Assembly (NCBI GenBank): GCA_016795035.1
Contig: JAEUIT010000064.1
Span: 1 to 62,256 of the forward strand
Length of the DNA: 62,256 nucleotides
Source of the DNA: Phycisphaerae bacterium
GTDB lineage: Bacteria > Planctomycetota > Phycisphaerae > Phycisphaerales > SM1A02
Direction of reading: 5' to 3'
Shown here: piece after piece, positions 44,701 through 52,753 of the stretch
How positions within the stretch are numbered: position 1 is the first letter of the stretch
Layout of the letters: each line of letters opens with the position of its first letter
The notes under the pieces: model-generated
Databases searched by the model: none
The model's input: the letters and a program-made list of their open reading frames with translations, nothing else
What the model was told of the DNA's origin: nothing
Position numbers and translations under genes: made by a program

Positions 44701-46142
44701 CCGACGACGCCGCGCTTCTCTCCTTCGTCGCGTCGCTCATGCTCGCGGACCCGGGCTCGGGCGGCAACGACGAGAAGACGCTCGCGGCACTCAAGGAGAC
44801 GAATCCGGCGCTGCACGACCTCGTGCGCATCATCGCCTCGTGCGAAGGTCCCAACGGCGCGCTCACGCCGAACGCCGACGCGCTCAAGGGAAGCGTGCAG
44901 CTCACGGAGCGCTACCCGACGTTCGCCCCCGCGTGGATGGCGGCGATCGAACTCCATGCCGCGGCGGGACAGATGAAGGAAGCGGTGCGCATCGCGAAGC
45001 GCGGCATGGCGCGACTCCCGAGCGAGCCGGGCCCGGCGGAGCTCGCGGCACGGCTTCTCATGACCGAGCGCCGCCTCGACGAGGCCCGCGACGCGGCCCG
45101 CTCCTGGCGCACGCTCACCGCCGAATCGCCGATGGACGCCGACCTCGTCCTCGCCCGCCTCGCGATGATGCAGGGCAAGGCGCGCGAGGCGGTCACGATG
45201 CTCGCGCCGTACGAGAAGCGGCTCACGGCGGCCGCCGCGGAGCGCGCCGACGACCTCGCGCTCCTCGCCCTCGCGCGACTCTTCGACGGCAACGTGGAGG
45301 AGGCGTTCAACACCATCAAGGGCTCGCTCCAGACGGTGCCGCCGGCGCGCGGCGAGTGGCTGCGCGGGCTCCGCGCGGCGCCGACGGCGCTCGCGATGGA
45401 CGCGCTCGCGCGCACCGAGCCGATCGTCGCGGTCGACGACGAAGGTCGTCTCACGATGGTGGCGGAGTGGGTGTCGCTCGGACAGCGCAACGACGCGGCG
45501 CAGGCGCTCACGAAGGCGAACACGCTGATGGCCGCGGTGGCCTCGACGTCGCTCTCGCACCCGCTCGCACAACTTCTTGCGGCCGACCTCGCGGCGGCGA
45601 ACGGCAAGATCGCCGAGGCCTCCGCGGGCTACCGCGCGGTGCTCGACGCGATCCCCGCCGGCGACCGCGCGAAGTTCGCGTCGTGGGCCTCGCTCGACGC
45701 GAAGACGCGCGACGAGCTCGCCGGCCCGCGCAGCGTCTATCTCTACGCGAACAACAACCTCGCCGCGGCGCTCACCGAGGCGGGGCAGGATCTCGACGCC
45801 GCGCTCGCGGCCGTCGAGGCGGCGCTCGCGCTCGAGCCGAACTCGACGCCGCTCCTCGACACGAAGGCGCTCGTCCTTCTCGCGAAGCGCGAGTTCGTCG
45901 AGGCCCGCTCGGTCGCGGCGGCCGCGCGGGAGAAGGACCCGACGGCCACGTCGCTCCTCGTCACGCTCGCGCGCATCGAGCTTGCGGCCGGTGACCTCGA
46001 CGCCGCCGCGCGCCACGTCATGACGGCCGAGCGCGAGCTCCAGGCCGACTCCTTCCCGGATCGCGCGGTGCTCGACAAGCTTGTTGCGGTCAAGGAGTCG
46101 ATCGCGAAGCTCGGCGGCAGCAAGGTGCTCATCAACGACTGA
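41745..46142 (+). CDS. Giant TPR-repeat membrane-anchored protein
   Basis: A 1465-residue protein with one N-terminal membrane helix (about 15-36, LVLLVVLSSVVAGSGLVLGG) and then tetratricopeptide-type alpha-helical repeats over almost its full length. Clear units include GWKAYDEGKWDVALAKLS, RFYNAALELKPGDPTALEG, FLERALTLQPGRRELYPEL and ALALEPNSTPLLDTKALVLL. Exosortase/EPS operons often carry a large TPR lipoprotein or membrane protein (PrsT-like), and this one is longer than those I know. It overlaps the sugar-transferase end by 17 bases and closes the operon; 96 non-coding bases follow. It probably scaffolds export or sorting in the periplasm, by inference. Confidence 0.87.
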   Translation: MARTTKRTTRARKRLVLLVVLSSVVAGSGLVLGGVYVGVRMYRAKEAQAAREEGWKAYDEGKWDVALAKLSAYVGAGNQRDGDAVLRLAKARSQVAAANSRHFLDAARFYNAALELKPGDPTALEGLVECYAELGYSLELQKAAEQLLAAQPGNKRALVASYWLAVSKGDAQDSLRIAERLIEVEPDNYAWRALALESMRAGGAKLDDRVARVQEWIAADGKDGTEGDGRYHLFLAEVYREAGEPQKAAAEAKTAMQLGMPDTKTLGVLVELFDRLGDPMSAEAAVGSAAAKGVDPVALALMQVNRYWLSGRLNEATQALDAIPMGADGSDGIEPLRARVMLAEGGRDIAAADRAMQALKTRVAGSPADAEKVNPWIDAIVATRALPDDEKSRAAMMAAIERALTANRNDAFLRFRAGEMALALGETEEAARQFRAAYDLEDRRWMNAAIQLISALLALGRTDEAFPIARVNFDRYGWNPAAGLALAQACTSLIEEGREPWVIDPSLPKGMGGVRIIRWMYEDPVSPIRDSAFLLPYLVSACISERDLDSARTFAEKAVADEKSEANGLLLLAGILTNRSYGDLPERAIAAAKARGASAIDTTVASARLAIARGNAESARFDVESALQAGGTELSAKDRAALARVRAEAAVASRSDDVLSTLGELVKNDGGNPDNLLFVLAQQSAWTDESFVIACLSRLKQLVGERSPRYVLSEAGRTLQFHRNDQNELSKAVIAVNDLLEGDPDSVGGLVTMSTLLSMKSPPDLAQAAKFLERALTLQPGRRELYPELVSLYQRTGDFANASKRLQQYERITENDPEGARSAARLMLAQADYGSAIPALERIARATGAEADAVALADAKRRTGRLDEAEKILRDACAKNTRGPLAVLAFAEFFARTGRVDAARTVIAEDGARPEPTLTPASRAFILARLELDYGDPKAAGALVDEARGLAPDSTSVALLGARQKVATGDIPGGLALARAALDKHPDDAALLSFVASLMLADPGSGGNDEKTLAALKETNPALHDLVRIIASCEGPNGALTPNADALKGSVQLTERYPTFAPAWMAAIELHAAAGQMKEAVRIAKRGMARLPSEPGPAELAARLLMTERRLDEARDAARSWRTLTAESPMDADLVLARLAMMQGKAREAVTMLAPYEKRLTAAAAERADDLALLALARLFDGNVEEAFNTIKGSLQTVPPARGEWLRGLRAAPTALAMDALARTEPIVAVDDEGRLTMVAEWVSLGQRNDAAQALTKANTLMAAVASTSLSHPLAQLLAADLAAANGKIAEASAGYRAVLDAIPAGDRAKFASWASLDAKTRDELAGPRSVYLYANNNLAAALTEAGQDLDAALAAVEAALALEPNSTPLLDTKALVLLAKREFVEARSVAAAAREKDPTATSLLVTLARIELAAGDLDAAARHVMTAERELQADSFPDRAVLDKLVAVKESIAKLGGSKVLIND

Positions 46143-46238
46143 CGGCTCCCCACCGCACACGCACTCGAACGGATTCGACACGTCCGGACGCCGATCGACT
46201 TCAGTCCCTCGGCGGAACGACCGAAAGGCTCGACTCAG

Positions 46239-47189
46239 ATGGAACGCAAGGGCATCATCCTCGCCGGAGGCAGCGGCACTCGGCTCTATCCGATCACGAA
46301 GGCGACGAGCAAGCAGCTCATGCCCGTGTACGACAAGCCGATGATCTACTACCCGCTCTCGATGCTGATGCTCTCGGGCATCCGCGAGATCCTCGTCATC
46401 ACGACGCCGCAGGACCAGGCCGCCTTCAAGAGCCTCCTCGGCGACGGCTCGCAGTGGGGGATCGACTTCACGTTCGAGATGCAGCCGAAGCCCGAGGGCC
46501 TCGCGCAGGCGTTCCTGATCGGCGAGCGGTTCCTGACCGGCGCGGGCGGTCGCATCGCGCCGAGCGCGATGGTCCTCGGCGACAACATCTTCTACGGCAC
46601 CGAGCTGCAACGGCGACTTCGCGAGGTCTCCGCGCGCACGACCGGCGCGACCGTCTTCGCGTATCACGTCACGAATCCGTCGGACTACGGCGTCGTCGAG
46701 TTCGACCGCGACCTGCGCGCCGTCTCGATCGAGGAGAAGCCGAAGCAGCCGAAGTCGAACTACGCCGTCACCGGCCTCTACTTCTACGACTCGAACGTCG
46801 TCGAGATCGCGAAGAACGTGAAGCCATCGTGGCGGAACGAGCTCGAGATCACGAGCGTGAACGACGCGTACCTGCAACGCGGAGCGCTGCACGTCGAGCT
46901 CCTCGGCCGCGGCAGCGCCTGGCTCGACACCGGCACCTTCGACACCCTGTTGCAGGCGGCGCAGTTCGTCCACACGCTCGAGGCGCGGCAGGGGCTCAAG
47001 ATCGCCTGCCCCGAGGAAATCGCGTACCGCAACGGCTGGATCGACGCCGGCAGCCTCGAGAAGCTCGCCGAAGGCCTGAGCAAGAACTCGTACGGGCAAT
47101 ACCTTCGGCAGCTCCTTCGGGAGTCGCCGATCGCGGGGGCGATGGACAGCGGCGACACGCCGCGCGTCCGTGCGGGGGCTCGCGGATGA
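46239..47189 (+). CDS. rmlA: Glucose-1-phosphate thymidylyltransferase (RmlA)
   Basis: A 316-residue RmlA. The nucleotide-binding motif [20 protein letters not shown] and [13 protein letters not shown] are intact. LGDNIFYG carries the catalytic metal-binding Asp, and [22 protein letters not shown] and SAWLDTGT complete the sugar site. It makes dTDP-glucose from glucose-1-phosphate and dTTP, the first step of dTDP-L-rhamnose synthesis. The first gene of an rmlACDB block, it overlaps rmlC by four bases. About 20 extra residues at the C-terminus are not conserved. Confidence 0.97.
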   Translation: MERKGIILAGGSGTRLYPITKATSKQLMPVYDKPMIYYPLSMLMLSGIREILVITTPQDQAAFKSLLGDGSQWGIDFTFEMQPKPEGLAQAFLIGERFLTGAGGRIAPSAMVLGDNIFYGTELQRRLREVSARTTGATVFAYHVTNPSDYGVVEFDRDLRAVSIEEKPKQPKSNYAVTGLYFYDSNVVEIAKNVKPSWRNELEITSVNDAYLQRGALHVELLGRGSAWLDTGTFDTLLQAAQFVHTLEARQGLKIACPEEIAYRNGWIDAGSLEKLAEGLSKNSYGQYLRQLLRESPIAGAMDSGDTPRVRAGARG

Positions 47190-47737
47190 AGGTGATTCCG
47201 ACCGAGCTCGCCGACGCCGTGATCATCGAGCCGCAGGTCTTCGGGGATTCCCGGGGCTTCTTCGTCGAAACGTGGTCCGCGCGCACGTTCGCCGCGAACG
47301 GCATGCACATGAGCTTCGTCCAGGACAACTGGTCGCGCTCGCGCCGCGGCATCCTGCGCGGGCTGCACTATCAGGTGCGCCATCCGCAGGGGAAGCTCGT
47401 GCGCGTGACGCAGGGCGAAGTGTTCGACGTCGCCGTCGATCTCCGCCGCGGCTCGCCCACCTACGGCAAGTGGGCCGGCGTCTGGCTAAGCGAGGAGAAC
47501 AGGCGCGCCTTCTTCGTGCCGCCGGGCTTCGCGCACGGCTTCTACGTGACGAGCGAGACCGCGGACTTCCAGTACAAGTGCACCGATCTCTACGCCCCCG
47601 AGTGGGAGCGGACGATCGCGTGGAATGACCCGCGCCTCGCGATCGCGTGGCCGCTCGAGAAGGGCGGGCAACCCGTCCTCTCCGAGAAGGACCGGACGCA
47701 AGGCGTGCCCTTCGATCGCGCGGAGGTGTTCCCATGA
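47186..47737 (+). CDS. rmlC: dTDP-4-dehydrorhamnose 3,5-epimerase (RmlC)
   Basis: A 183-residue cupin. [29 protein letters not shown] with the catalytic His, [20 protein letters not shown] and VPPGFAHGF are all family motifs, and [13 protein letters not shown] closes the site. It epimerises C3 and C5 of dTDP-4-keto-6-deoxyglucose. ATG 47186 overlaps the rmlA stop, and its end overlaps rmlD, so the block is translationally coupled. Length is normal. Confidence 0.96.
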   Translation: MKVIPTELADAVIIEPQVFGDSRGFFVETWSARTFAANGMHMSFVQDNWSRSRRGILRGLHYQVRHPQGKLVRVTQGEVFDVAVDLRRGSPTYGKWAGVWLSEENRRAFFVPPGFAHGFYVTSETADFQYKCTDLYAPEWERTIAWNDPRLAIAWPLEKGGQPVLSEKDRTQGVPFDRAEVFP

Positions 47738-48624
47738 CCGTCCTCGTCACCGGCGCCGGCGGACAGCTCGCGACGGAGATGCTGACGACCGCTCCCGACG
47801 GTCGCCGCGTCGTCGCGCTCTCCGAAGTCGAGCTCGACATCCGCGACCACGATGCGGTGCGCCGCATCGTGCGCGACGTCGCGCCGCAGGCGATCGTGAA
47901 CGCGGCCGCGTACACCGCGGTCGACAAGGCCGAAACCGACATCGACCTCGCGTACGCGGTCAACCGCGACGGCGCGCGGAACGTGGCCGAAGCGGCCGCC
48001 GCGGTCGGCGCGATGTGCGTGCACGTCTCGACCGACTTCGTCTTCGACGGCACCGCGTCGAGCCCGTACACGCCGGACGCCACGCCGAATCCGCTGTCGG
48101 TCTACGGCGCGTCGAAGCTCGCCGGCGAAGTGTCCGTGCGCGCCGCCTGCCCGGGCGCCGCGATCGTGCGCACCGCTTGGGTCTACGCGCCGAGCGGGAA
48201 GAACTTCGTCGCGACGATGCTGCGCCTGATGCGCGAGAAGGGCGGCGTGCGCGTCGTCAGCGACCAGATCGGCACGCCGACGAACGCGCGCGGACTGGCC
48301 GAGTGCTGCTGGCGGCTCATCGAGCGCCGCGCCGCCGGGCTCTGGCATTGGACTGACGCGGGCGTCGCGAGCTGGTACGACTTCGCCGTCGCGATCGCCG
48401 AGAGCGCCGTCGAGCGCGGACTCCTGAAGAGCCCGCCGACCGTCGAACCCATTCGCACCGTGGACTTCCCGACGCCGGCGCGGCGACCGGGGTTCAGCGT
48501 GCTCGACAAGACTTCGACCTGGGCCATGCTCGGCCTGCGGGCGCCGCACTGGCGGCTCCCGCTCAAGGTCGCCATCGAGGAGATTGCACATGGCGTCACC
48601 AGAGACCACGCGATCGTCGAGTGA
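47734..48624 (+). CDS. rmlD: dTDP-4-dehydrorhamnose reductase (RmlD)
   Basis: A 296-residue short-chain dehydrogenase. VTGAGGQLATEM binds NADPH, VNAAAYTAVDKAE and VSTDFVFDG are conserved, and YGASKLAGE holds the catalytic Tyr-Lys pair. RTAWVYAPSGKNFVATM and SDQIGTPTNA are typical of RmlD. It carries out the last reduction to dTDP-L-rhamnose. It overlaps rmlC by four bases and rmlB by 35 bases. Confidence 0.96.
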   Translation: MTVLVTGAGGQLATEMLTTAPDGRRVVALSEVELDIRDHDAVRRIVRDVAPQAIVNAAAYTAVDKAETDIDLAYAVNRDGARNVAEAAAAVGAMCVHVSTDFVFDGTASSPYTPDATPNPLSVYGASKLAGEVSVRAACPGAAIVRTAWVYAPSGKNFVATMLRLMREKGGVRVVSDQIGTPTNARGLAECCWRLIERRAAGLWHWTDAGVASWYDFAVAIAESAVERGLLKSPPTVEPIRTVDFPTPARRPGFSVLDKTSTWAMLGLRAPHWRLPLKVAIEEIAHGVTRDHAIVE

Positions 48625-49807
48625 TGCGGCGTCGGGCTCGATGCTCGTGACCGGCGGCGCCGGCTTCATCGGCGCGAACTTCGTGCGCCATCGGCTCGAC
48701 CGGAGCGCGGGCGATCGGCCCGAGCGGAGCGGTACGGACCGAATCGTCGTCCTCGACGCGCTGACCTATGCGGGCAACCGCGCGAACCTCGACGGGCTCG
48801 ACCCCGCGCGCGTCACGTTCGTCCATGGCGACATCCGCGACACCGCGCTCGTCGAGCGGCTCCTCCGCGAGCACGAGCTCGCGACGATCGTCCACTTCGC
48901 GGCGGAGAGCCACGTCGACCGCTCGATCTCGGGCCCCGACGCCTTCATCGACTCGAACGTGATCGGCACGCACAGCCTCCTGAAGGCGGCCCGCACCGTG
49001 TGGCTCGCCGGCTCCGGGATGGCGCATCGCTTCCACCACGTCTCGACCGACGAGGTCTACGGCTCGCTCTCGCCGAGCGATCCCGCGTTCGCCGAGACGA
49101 ACCAGTACCAGCCGAACTCGCCGTACTCGGCGTCAAAGGCGGCGAGCGATCACCTCGTCCGCGCCTACCAGCACACGTTCGGCCTCTCGACGACGGTGAG
49201 CAACTGCTCGAACAACTACGGTCCGTATCAATTCCCCGAGAAGCTGATTCCGCTGATGCTCGTGAACATCCTGCACGGGAAGCCGCTGCCGGTCTACGGC
49301 GACGGCATGAACGTGCGCGACTGGCTCTACGTCGAGGACCACTGTCTCGGCATCTCGCTCATCCTCGAGCGGGGCGCGGTCGGCGAGGTCTACAACATCG
49401 GCGGCAACAACGAGCGCCCGAACATCGAGATCGTGAAGCGCCTCTGCGCCATGGTCGACGAGCGCTTCGCCCGCGACGCCTCGCTCGCCAAGCGCTTCGC
49501 GGGCGCGCCTGCCGCGAAGGGCACGCCGAGCGAGTCGCTGATCACCTACGTCAAGGATCGACCGGGCCACGATCGCCGCTACGCGATCGACGCCAGGAAG
49601 GCCGAGCGCGAGCTCGGCTACCGCCCACGCGAGACGTTCGAGACGGGCTTCGCGAAGACGATCGACTGGTACCTCGCGAACGAGTCGTGGTGGCGCGCGG
49701 TCATGGACGGCTCGTACCGCCAGTGGATCGAGGCGAACTACGGCCGCCGCACGAACGGCGCCGCCGCAGCTGCAACGGGGAATCACAAGGGAACGGTGCC
49801 GGCATGA
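48590..49807 (+). CDS. rmlB: dTDP-glucose 4,6-dehydratase (RmlB)
   Basis: A 405-residue extended SDR enzyme. VTGGAGFIGANFVRH binds NAD, and HFAAESHVDRSI, FHHVSTDEVYGS and PYSASKAASDHLVRAY (catalytic Tyr-x3-Lys) are diagnostic. SNCSNNYGPYQFPEKLIPLM and DRPGHDRRYAID-type sequence complete the fold. It converts dTDP-glucose to the 4-keto-6-deoxy sugar. ATG 48590 is chosen because GAGGAG lies seven bases upstream; it sits inside the rmlD end. It is about 50 residues longer than usual, through a small insert near RSAGDRPERSGTDR and a C-terminal extension. Confidence 0.96.
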   Translation: MASPETTRSSSDAASGSMLVTGGAGFIGANFVRHRLDRSAGDRPERSGTDRIVVLDALTYAGNRANLDGLDPARVTFVHGDIRDTALVERLLREHELATIVHFAAESHVDRSISGPDAFIDSNVIGTHSLLKAARTVWLAGSGMAHRFHHVSTDEVYGSLSPSDPAFAETNQYQPNSPYSASKAASDHLVRAYQHTFGLSTTVSNCSNNYGPYQFPEKLIPLMLVNILHGKPLPVYGDGMNVRDWLYVEDHCLGISLILERGAVGEVYNIGGNNERPNIEIVKRLCAMVDERFARDASLAKRFAGAPAAKGTPSESLITYVKDRPGHDRRYAIDARKAERELGYRPRETFETGFAKTIDWYLANESWWRAVMDGSYRQWIEANYGRRTNGAAAAATGNHKGTVPA

Positions 49808-51378
49808 TCGCAGGTCACGCGGTCTTGGATCTACGGTGGGACGGATCGACGCACGTCGCGACCGGCGAGCGCGAGCACACGCTCGGCCTTTCGGTGATGG
49901 AGGGCGGCGTCGAGAAGGGGATGGTCGCGCGCTGGCGCTTCGACGGCGAGACGCTCGTCGTCGAGGGCGAGCCGTACGGGTATCACCCGCTGTTCGTCTA
50001 CGAGACGACGAATCGCATCATCGTCGGCACCTCGCCGATCGCGATCGTCGCCGCGGGCGCCGATCCCGCGATCGACCGCGAGGCCATCGGGCTCTACCTC
50101 CGCATCGGCTTCTATCTCGGCGAGCGCACGCCGTTTCGCCACATCCGTCTCGCGCCGCGCGGCAAGACGCTGCGCTGGACGCGCGGCCACGCGAGCGTGG
50201 TCGGCCCGGGACTCGCCATCATGCCGCCGTCGATCCGCTCGATCGAGGAAGGCATCGAAGGCTACTGCGACCTCTTCCGCACCGCGATGCGCCGACGCCC
50301 GCCCACGCAGGGCCACGAGCGCTCCTTCGCGATGCCGCTCTCGGGCGGCCGCGACTCGCGCATGATGCTGCTCGGCTCGCTCGAGAATGGCTTCACGCCG
50401 TCGACGTGCGTCAACATCTCGGGCGGCGAGCGCGGCGACCATCCCGACGCCGTCGTCGCCCGCATGCTCTGCGAGCGCACGAAGATCGCGTTGCGGAGCG
50501 TCGACTCGCGGGCGCCGTGGATCGAGAACGAGACGCGCAAGCATGTGTTAGGCGGGCTCCTCGCGATGGAGCACACCTGGATGATGCCGCTCTGGGACAC
50601 GCTCCGCGCCGACTATCCGTGCTGGTACGACGGCCTGGGCGCCGGCGCGATCACGCGCGGCGACCTCTGCAAGCCTTCGTGCCTCGAGAAGTACAAGTCG
50701 GGGGCGTGGCGCGAATTCATGGCGGAGTTCGCGAGCTACGCGTTCAGCCTCCCCGAAGAGACGATCCAGCGGCTCGCGAAGACGGTCGACTGGATCGATC
50801 CGAGCCTCGACACCGCGATCGGCCTCGTGCGCGAGGAACTCTCGCGCTCGTACGGGGCGGCCAACCCGCTCACGTCCTTCTCCTTCATGAATTGGGGGGG
50901 CCGTGCGATCTCGCTCAACCCGAACATGCTCTGTGCGACGGTGCGCAACATCCACACGCCCTTCATGGACGCCGATCTCGTGCGCTTCCTCCTCGGCTAT
51001 CCCATCGAGTTCGCACTCGAGAACGATCTCCAGACGGACGCCGTGAAGCGCCTCTACCCGTCGTTCGCCGACGTGCCGTTCGACAAGGACCTGCCGAAGT
51101 GGAAGCGGCCGCGGAAGCCGCTCTTCCAGGCGCTCGCCGGGCGCGTTTCGACCATGTACACGCTGCATTCGTCGTCGCGGACCTTTGGCGCGATGGGCGC
51201 GACCGCCGCACTGAAGGGCGATGGCCGACTCACCACGATGCTGACGATGCTCGGGCTCCTCGAGCAGGCATCGTCGCAGGAGGGGGCGTCGCGCCTGCTG
51301 CGCGAGTGGGGCTTCGGCTCGGAGGCGGATCGGCGGAGCCTTGCCCGCTACGCGACGGCGCGCTCGACGGCGGCGTGA
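49804..51378 (+). CDS. Asparagine-synthase-like protein lacking the glutaminase nucleophile
   Basis: A 524-residue protein. The C-terminal asparagine-synthase domain has the ATP-binding PP-loop LSGGRDSRMM near residue 179 and downstream NISGGERGDHPDA. The N-terminal 170 residues resemble a GATase-II fold (VEGEPYGYHPLFVYETTN, IVGTSPIAIVAA). However, the protein starts MIAGHA and has no Cys at position 2, so glutamine hydrolysis is unlikely. Exosortase/EPS loci often include asparagine-synthase-like amidotransferases, thought to modify glycan or peptide carboxyls. ATG 49804 overlaps rmlB (ATGA). Substrate unknown. Confidence 0.82.
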   Translation: MIAGHAVLDLRWDGSTHVATGEREHTLGLSVMEGGVEKGMVARWRFDGETLVVEGEPYGYHPLFVYETTNRIIVGTSPIAIVAAGADPAIDREAIGLYLRIGFYLGERTPFRHIRLAPRGKTLRWTRGHASVVGPGLAIMPPSIRSIEEGIEGYCDLFRTAMRRRPPTQGHERSFAMPLSGGRDSRMMLLGSLENGFTPSTCVNISGGERGDHPDAVVARMLCERTKIALRSVDSRAPWIENETRKHVLGGLLAMEHTWMMPLWDTLRADYPCWYDGLGAGAITRGDLCKPSCLEKYKSGAWREFMAEFASYAFSLPEETIQRLAKTVDWIDPSLDTAIGLVREELSRSYGAANPLTSFSFMNWGGRAISLNPNMLCATVRNIHTPFMDADLVRFLLGYPIEFALENDLQTDAVKRLYPSFADVPFDKDLPKWKRPRKPLFQALAGRVSTMYTLHSSSRTFGAMGATAALKGDGRLTTMLTMLGLLEQASSQEGASRLLREWGFGSEADRRSLARYATARSTAA

Positions 51379-51383
51379 GGGAG

Positions 51384-51896
51384 CTAGCGAGCGATCTCGG
51401 CGGCGACGTCGCCCGATCGACGCACGCCTTGGACGAACAGGTAGTAGCGCACGCGGCGCCGCAGGCTGAGCGCAAGGCCGAAGAAGAGACACAGGACGCC
51501 CGTGAGAACGGTCGGCATCACACCGATCGCGAGGCCCACGATCAATGGACCGGAGGGGGGCGCCGGCGGGTTCTTCAGGAGAACGGAGAGCATCCCGACC
51601 GTCGGCATGATCTTGATGATGCTTACGAGCATGGCGAGGTACGCGGCGAAGCTTCGCACGCTCGTCCATCCGAACGGCAGTAGGACGGACGCCGCGAGAA
51701 GTAGAAGCGAGCCGATCGACCGCAGGACGGGCATACGCTCGACGCCGAGCGCGATGGCCGTGTGCACGAGATCGATCGCGAGCGCGAGGCTCATCGCCCC
51801 GGCGAGCATTGCGTAGATCCGCCGGCCGGATCGATACTCGAAGGAGTTGCGAGCTTCCTCCATCGCCTCGGGGGTGTCGAAGTAGGTCGCCTCCAT
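51384..51896 (-). CDS. Small integral membrane protein, unknown function
   Basis: About 170 residues with four predicted membrane helices: AMLAGAMSLALAIDLVHTAI, SIGSLLLLAASVLLPFGW, YLAMLVSIIKIMPTVGML and LIVGLAIGVMPTVLTGVLCL. A short acidic N-terminus precedes them, with Arg-rich segments between and after. No family is recognised. ATG 51896 (MEATYFDTPEA) is chosen because the open sequence upstream in frame is Arg/Pro-rich shadow. It converges with the asparagine-synthase-like gene, five bases apart. Confidence 0.7.
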   Translation of the reverse strand: MEATYFDTPEAMEEARNSFEYRSGRRIYAMLAGAMSLALAIDLVHTAIALGVERMPVLRSIGSLLLLAASVLLPFGWTSVRSFAAYLAMLVSIIKIMPTVGMLSVLLKNPPAPPSGPLIVGLAIGVMPTVLTGVLCLFFGLALSLRRRVRYYLFVQGVRRSGDVAAEIAR

Positions 51897-51972
51897 GGCC
51901 GAGAGTCTACCGGCTGCCGCGTCCCGCCAACACCTGCAACGGGGACCGCAACGTGGAGCGGGCGGGTCCGGG

Positions 51973-52276
51973 TCACCCCGCGATGCTTGCGGCTCGGTAG
52001 ATCCGGTCGGCGACGGCACGCGCTTCGTCGGCGTTGAGATACGCAGGGTCACCCGTCGCCGCAAGAATGCGAAGCGCGATGTAGTGACCGTCGGGTTGAA
52101 TCTCGATGTGATCGCCGAAACGCTGCGTCGCCGAGGGGAGATCCGCGTGGACGAGGGAACGGAGCGCCTCAAGCCGAAGCGAGGGGGTCGCAACGCGGAG
52201 CGCTTCCCGCAGAAGGTCGATCGTTGGCGGAAAGCGACACCAAGAGATCCTCGGCAGTCCGGGCGACGAGTTTCAT
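51973..52276 (-). pseudogene. Frameshifted remnant of a small gene
   Basis: An ATG at 52276 (MKLVARTAEDLLVSL) loses its frame after about 17 codons. The adjacent frame then reads protein-like to a stop at 51973, with passages such as TIDLLREALRVATPSLRLEA and ILAATGDPAYLNADEARAVA and the strand's normal codon choice. The two parts differ by one base (304 bases in total), and the second part has no usual start codon of its own. This is either a broken gene or a base-call error. The product family is not recognised. It abuts a repeat cluster. Confidence 0.45.
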
Positions 52277-52324
52277 CGGCGCTCGTCGTAACAGGCGAGC
52301 GCGGGGCGGGCAAGAGATTTCTGG

Positions 52325-52452
52325 GGCCCCCTCCGTCATCGCTGGCGCGATGCCACCTCCCCCGCGCGGCGCGGGGGAGGATTCAGCCTCTGCATCCTCC
52401 CCCACGTTTCGTGGGGGAGGGGGGACCATCGCGAAGCGATGGTGGTGGGGGC
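52325..52452. repeat. Four-hairpin repeat, copy 1
   Basis: A 128-bp unit: GGCCCCCTCCGTCATCGC at the left, CCATCGCGAAGCGATGG near the right end and GTGGGGGC at the edge. It contains four consecutive hairpins, two of them CCTCCCCC/GGGGGAGG stems. The ends are broadly complementary, so the whole unit is palindromic. It has no coding capacity. Confidence 0.85.
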
Positions 52453-52473
52453 TGCAACGCGGAGGCTCGCAGC

Positions 52474-52600
52474 GGCCCCCTCCGTCATCGCTCGCGCGAT
52501 GCCACCTCCCCCGCGCGGCGCGGGGGCGGATTCAACCTCTGCATCCTCCCACACGTTTCGTGGGGGAGGGGGACCATCGCGCAGCGATGGTGGTGGGGGC
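52474..52600. repeat. Four-hairpin repeat, copy 2
   Basis: A 127-bp direct copy of the preceding unit with a few substitutions, some disrupting stems (GGGGGCGG, CCTCCCACACG). The 21-base spacer from copy 1 contains CTGCAACGCGGAGGCTCGC, which also precedes copy 3 at 61781. Confidence 0.85.
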
Positions 52601-52753
52601 GACCACATCCGTCCCGCCGCGGGATCTCGCCTCGCCTCGTATCTGCGTGTACTCGTCTCCTACGGAAGACGAGCAGCGAGGTCCGGGGGCCGACGCCGAG
52701 ACGGAGAGAGACGCGGCCGCGCTCTCGCACCTCACGGAGGAGGCCGTGCGCCT

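Noticed and set aside
42900..47099. Very long open frame on the minus strand opposite the TPR and rmlA genes
   Set aside because: It is Arg/Glu/Ala-rich with no domain, exactly antisense to clear genes. GC-rich third positions create such frames.
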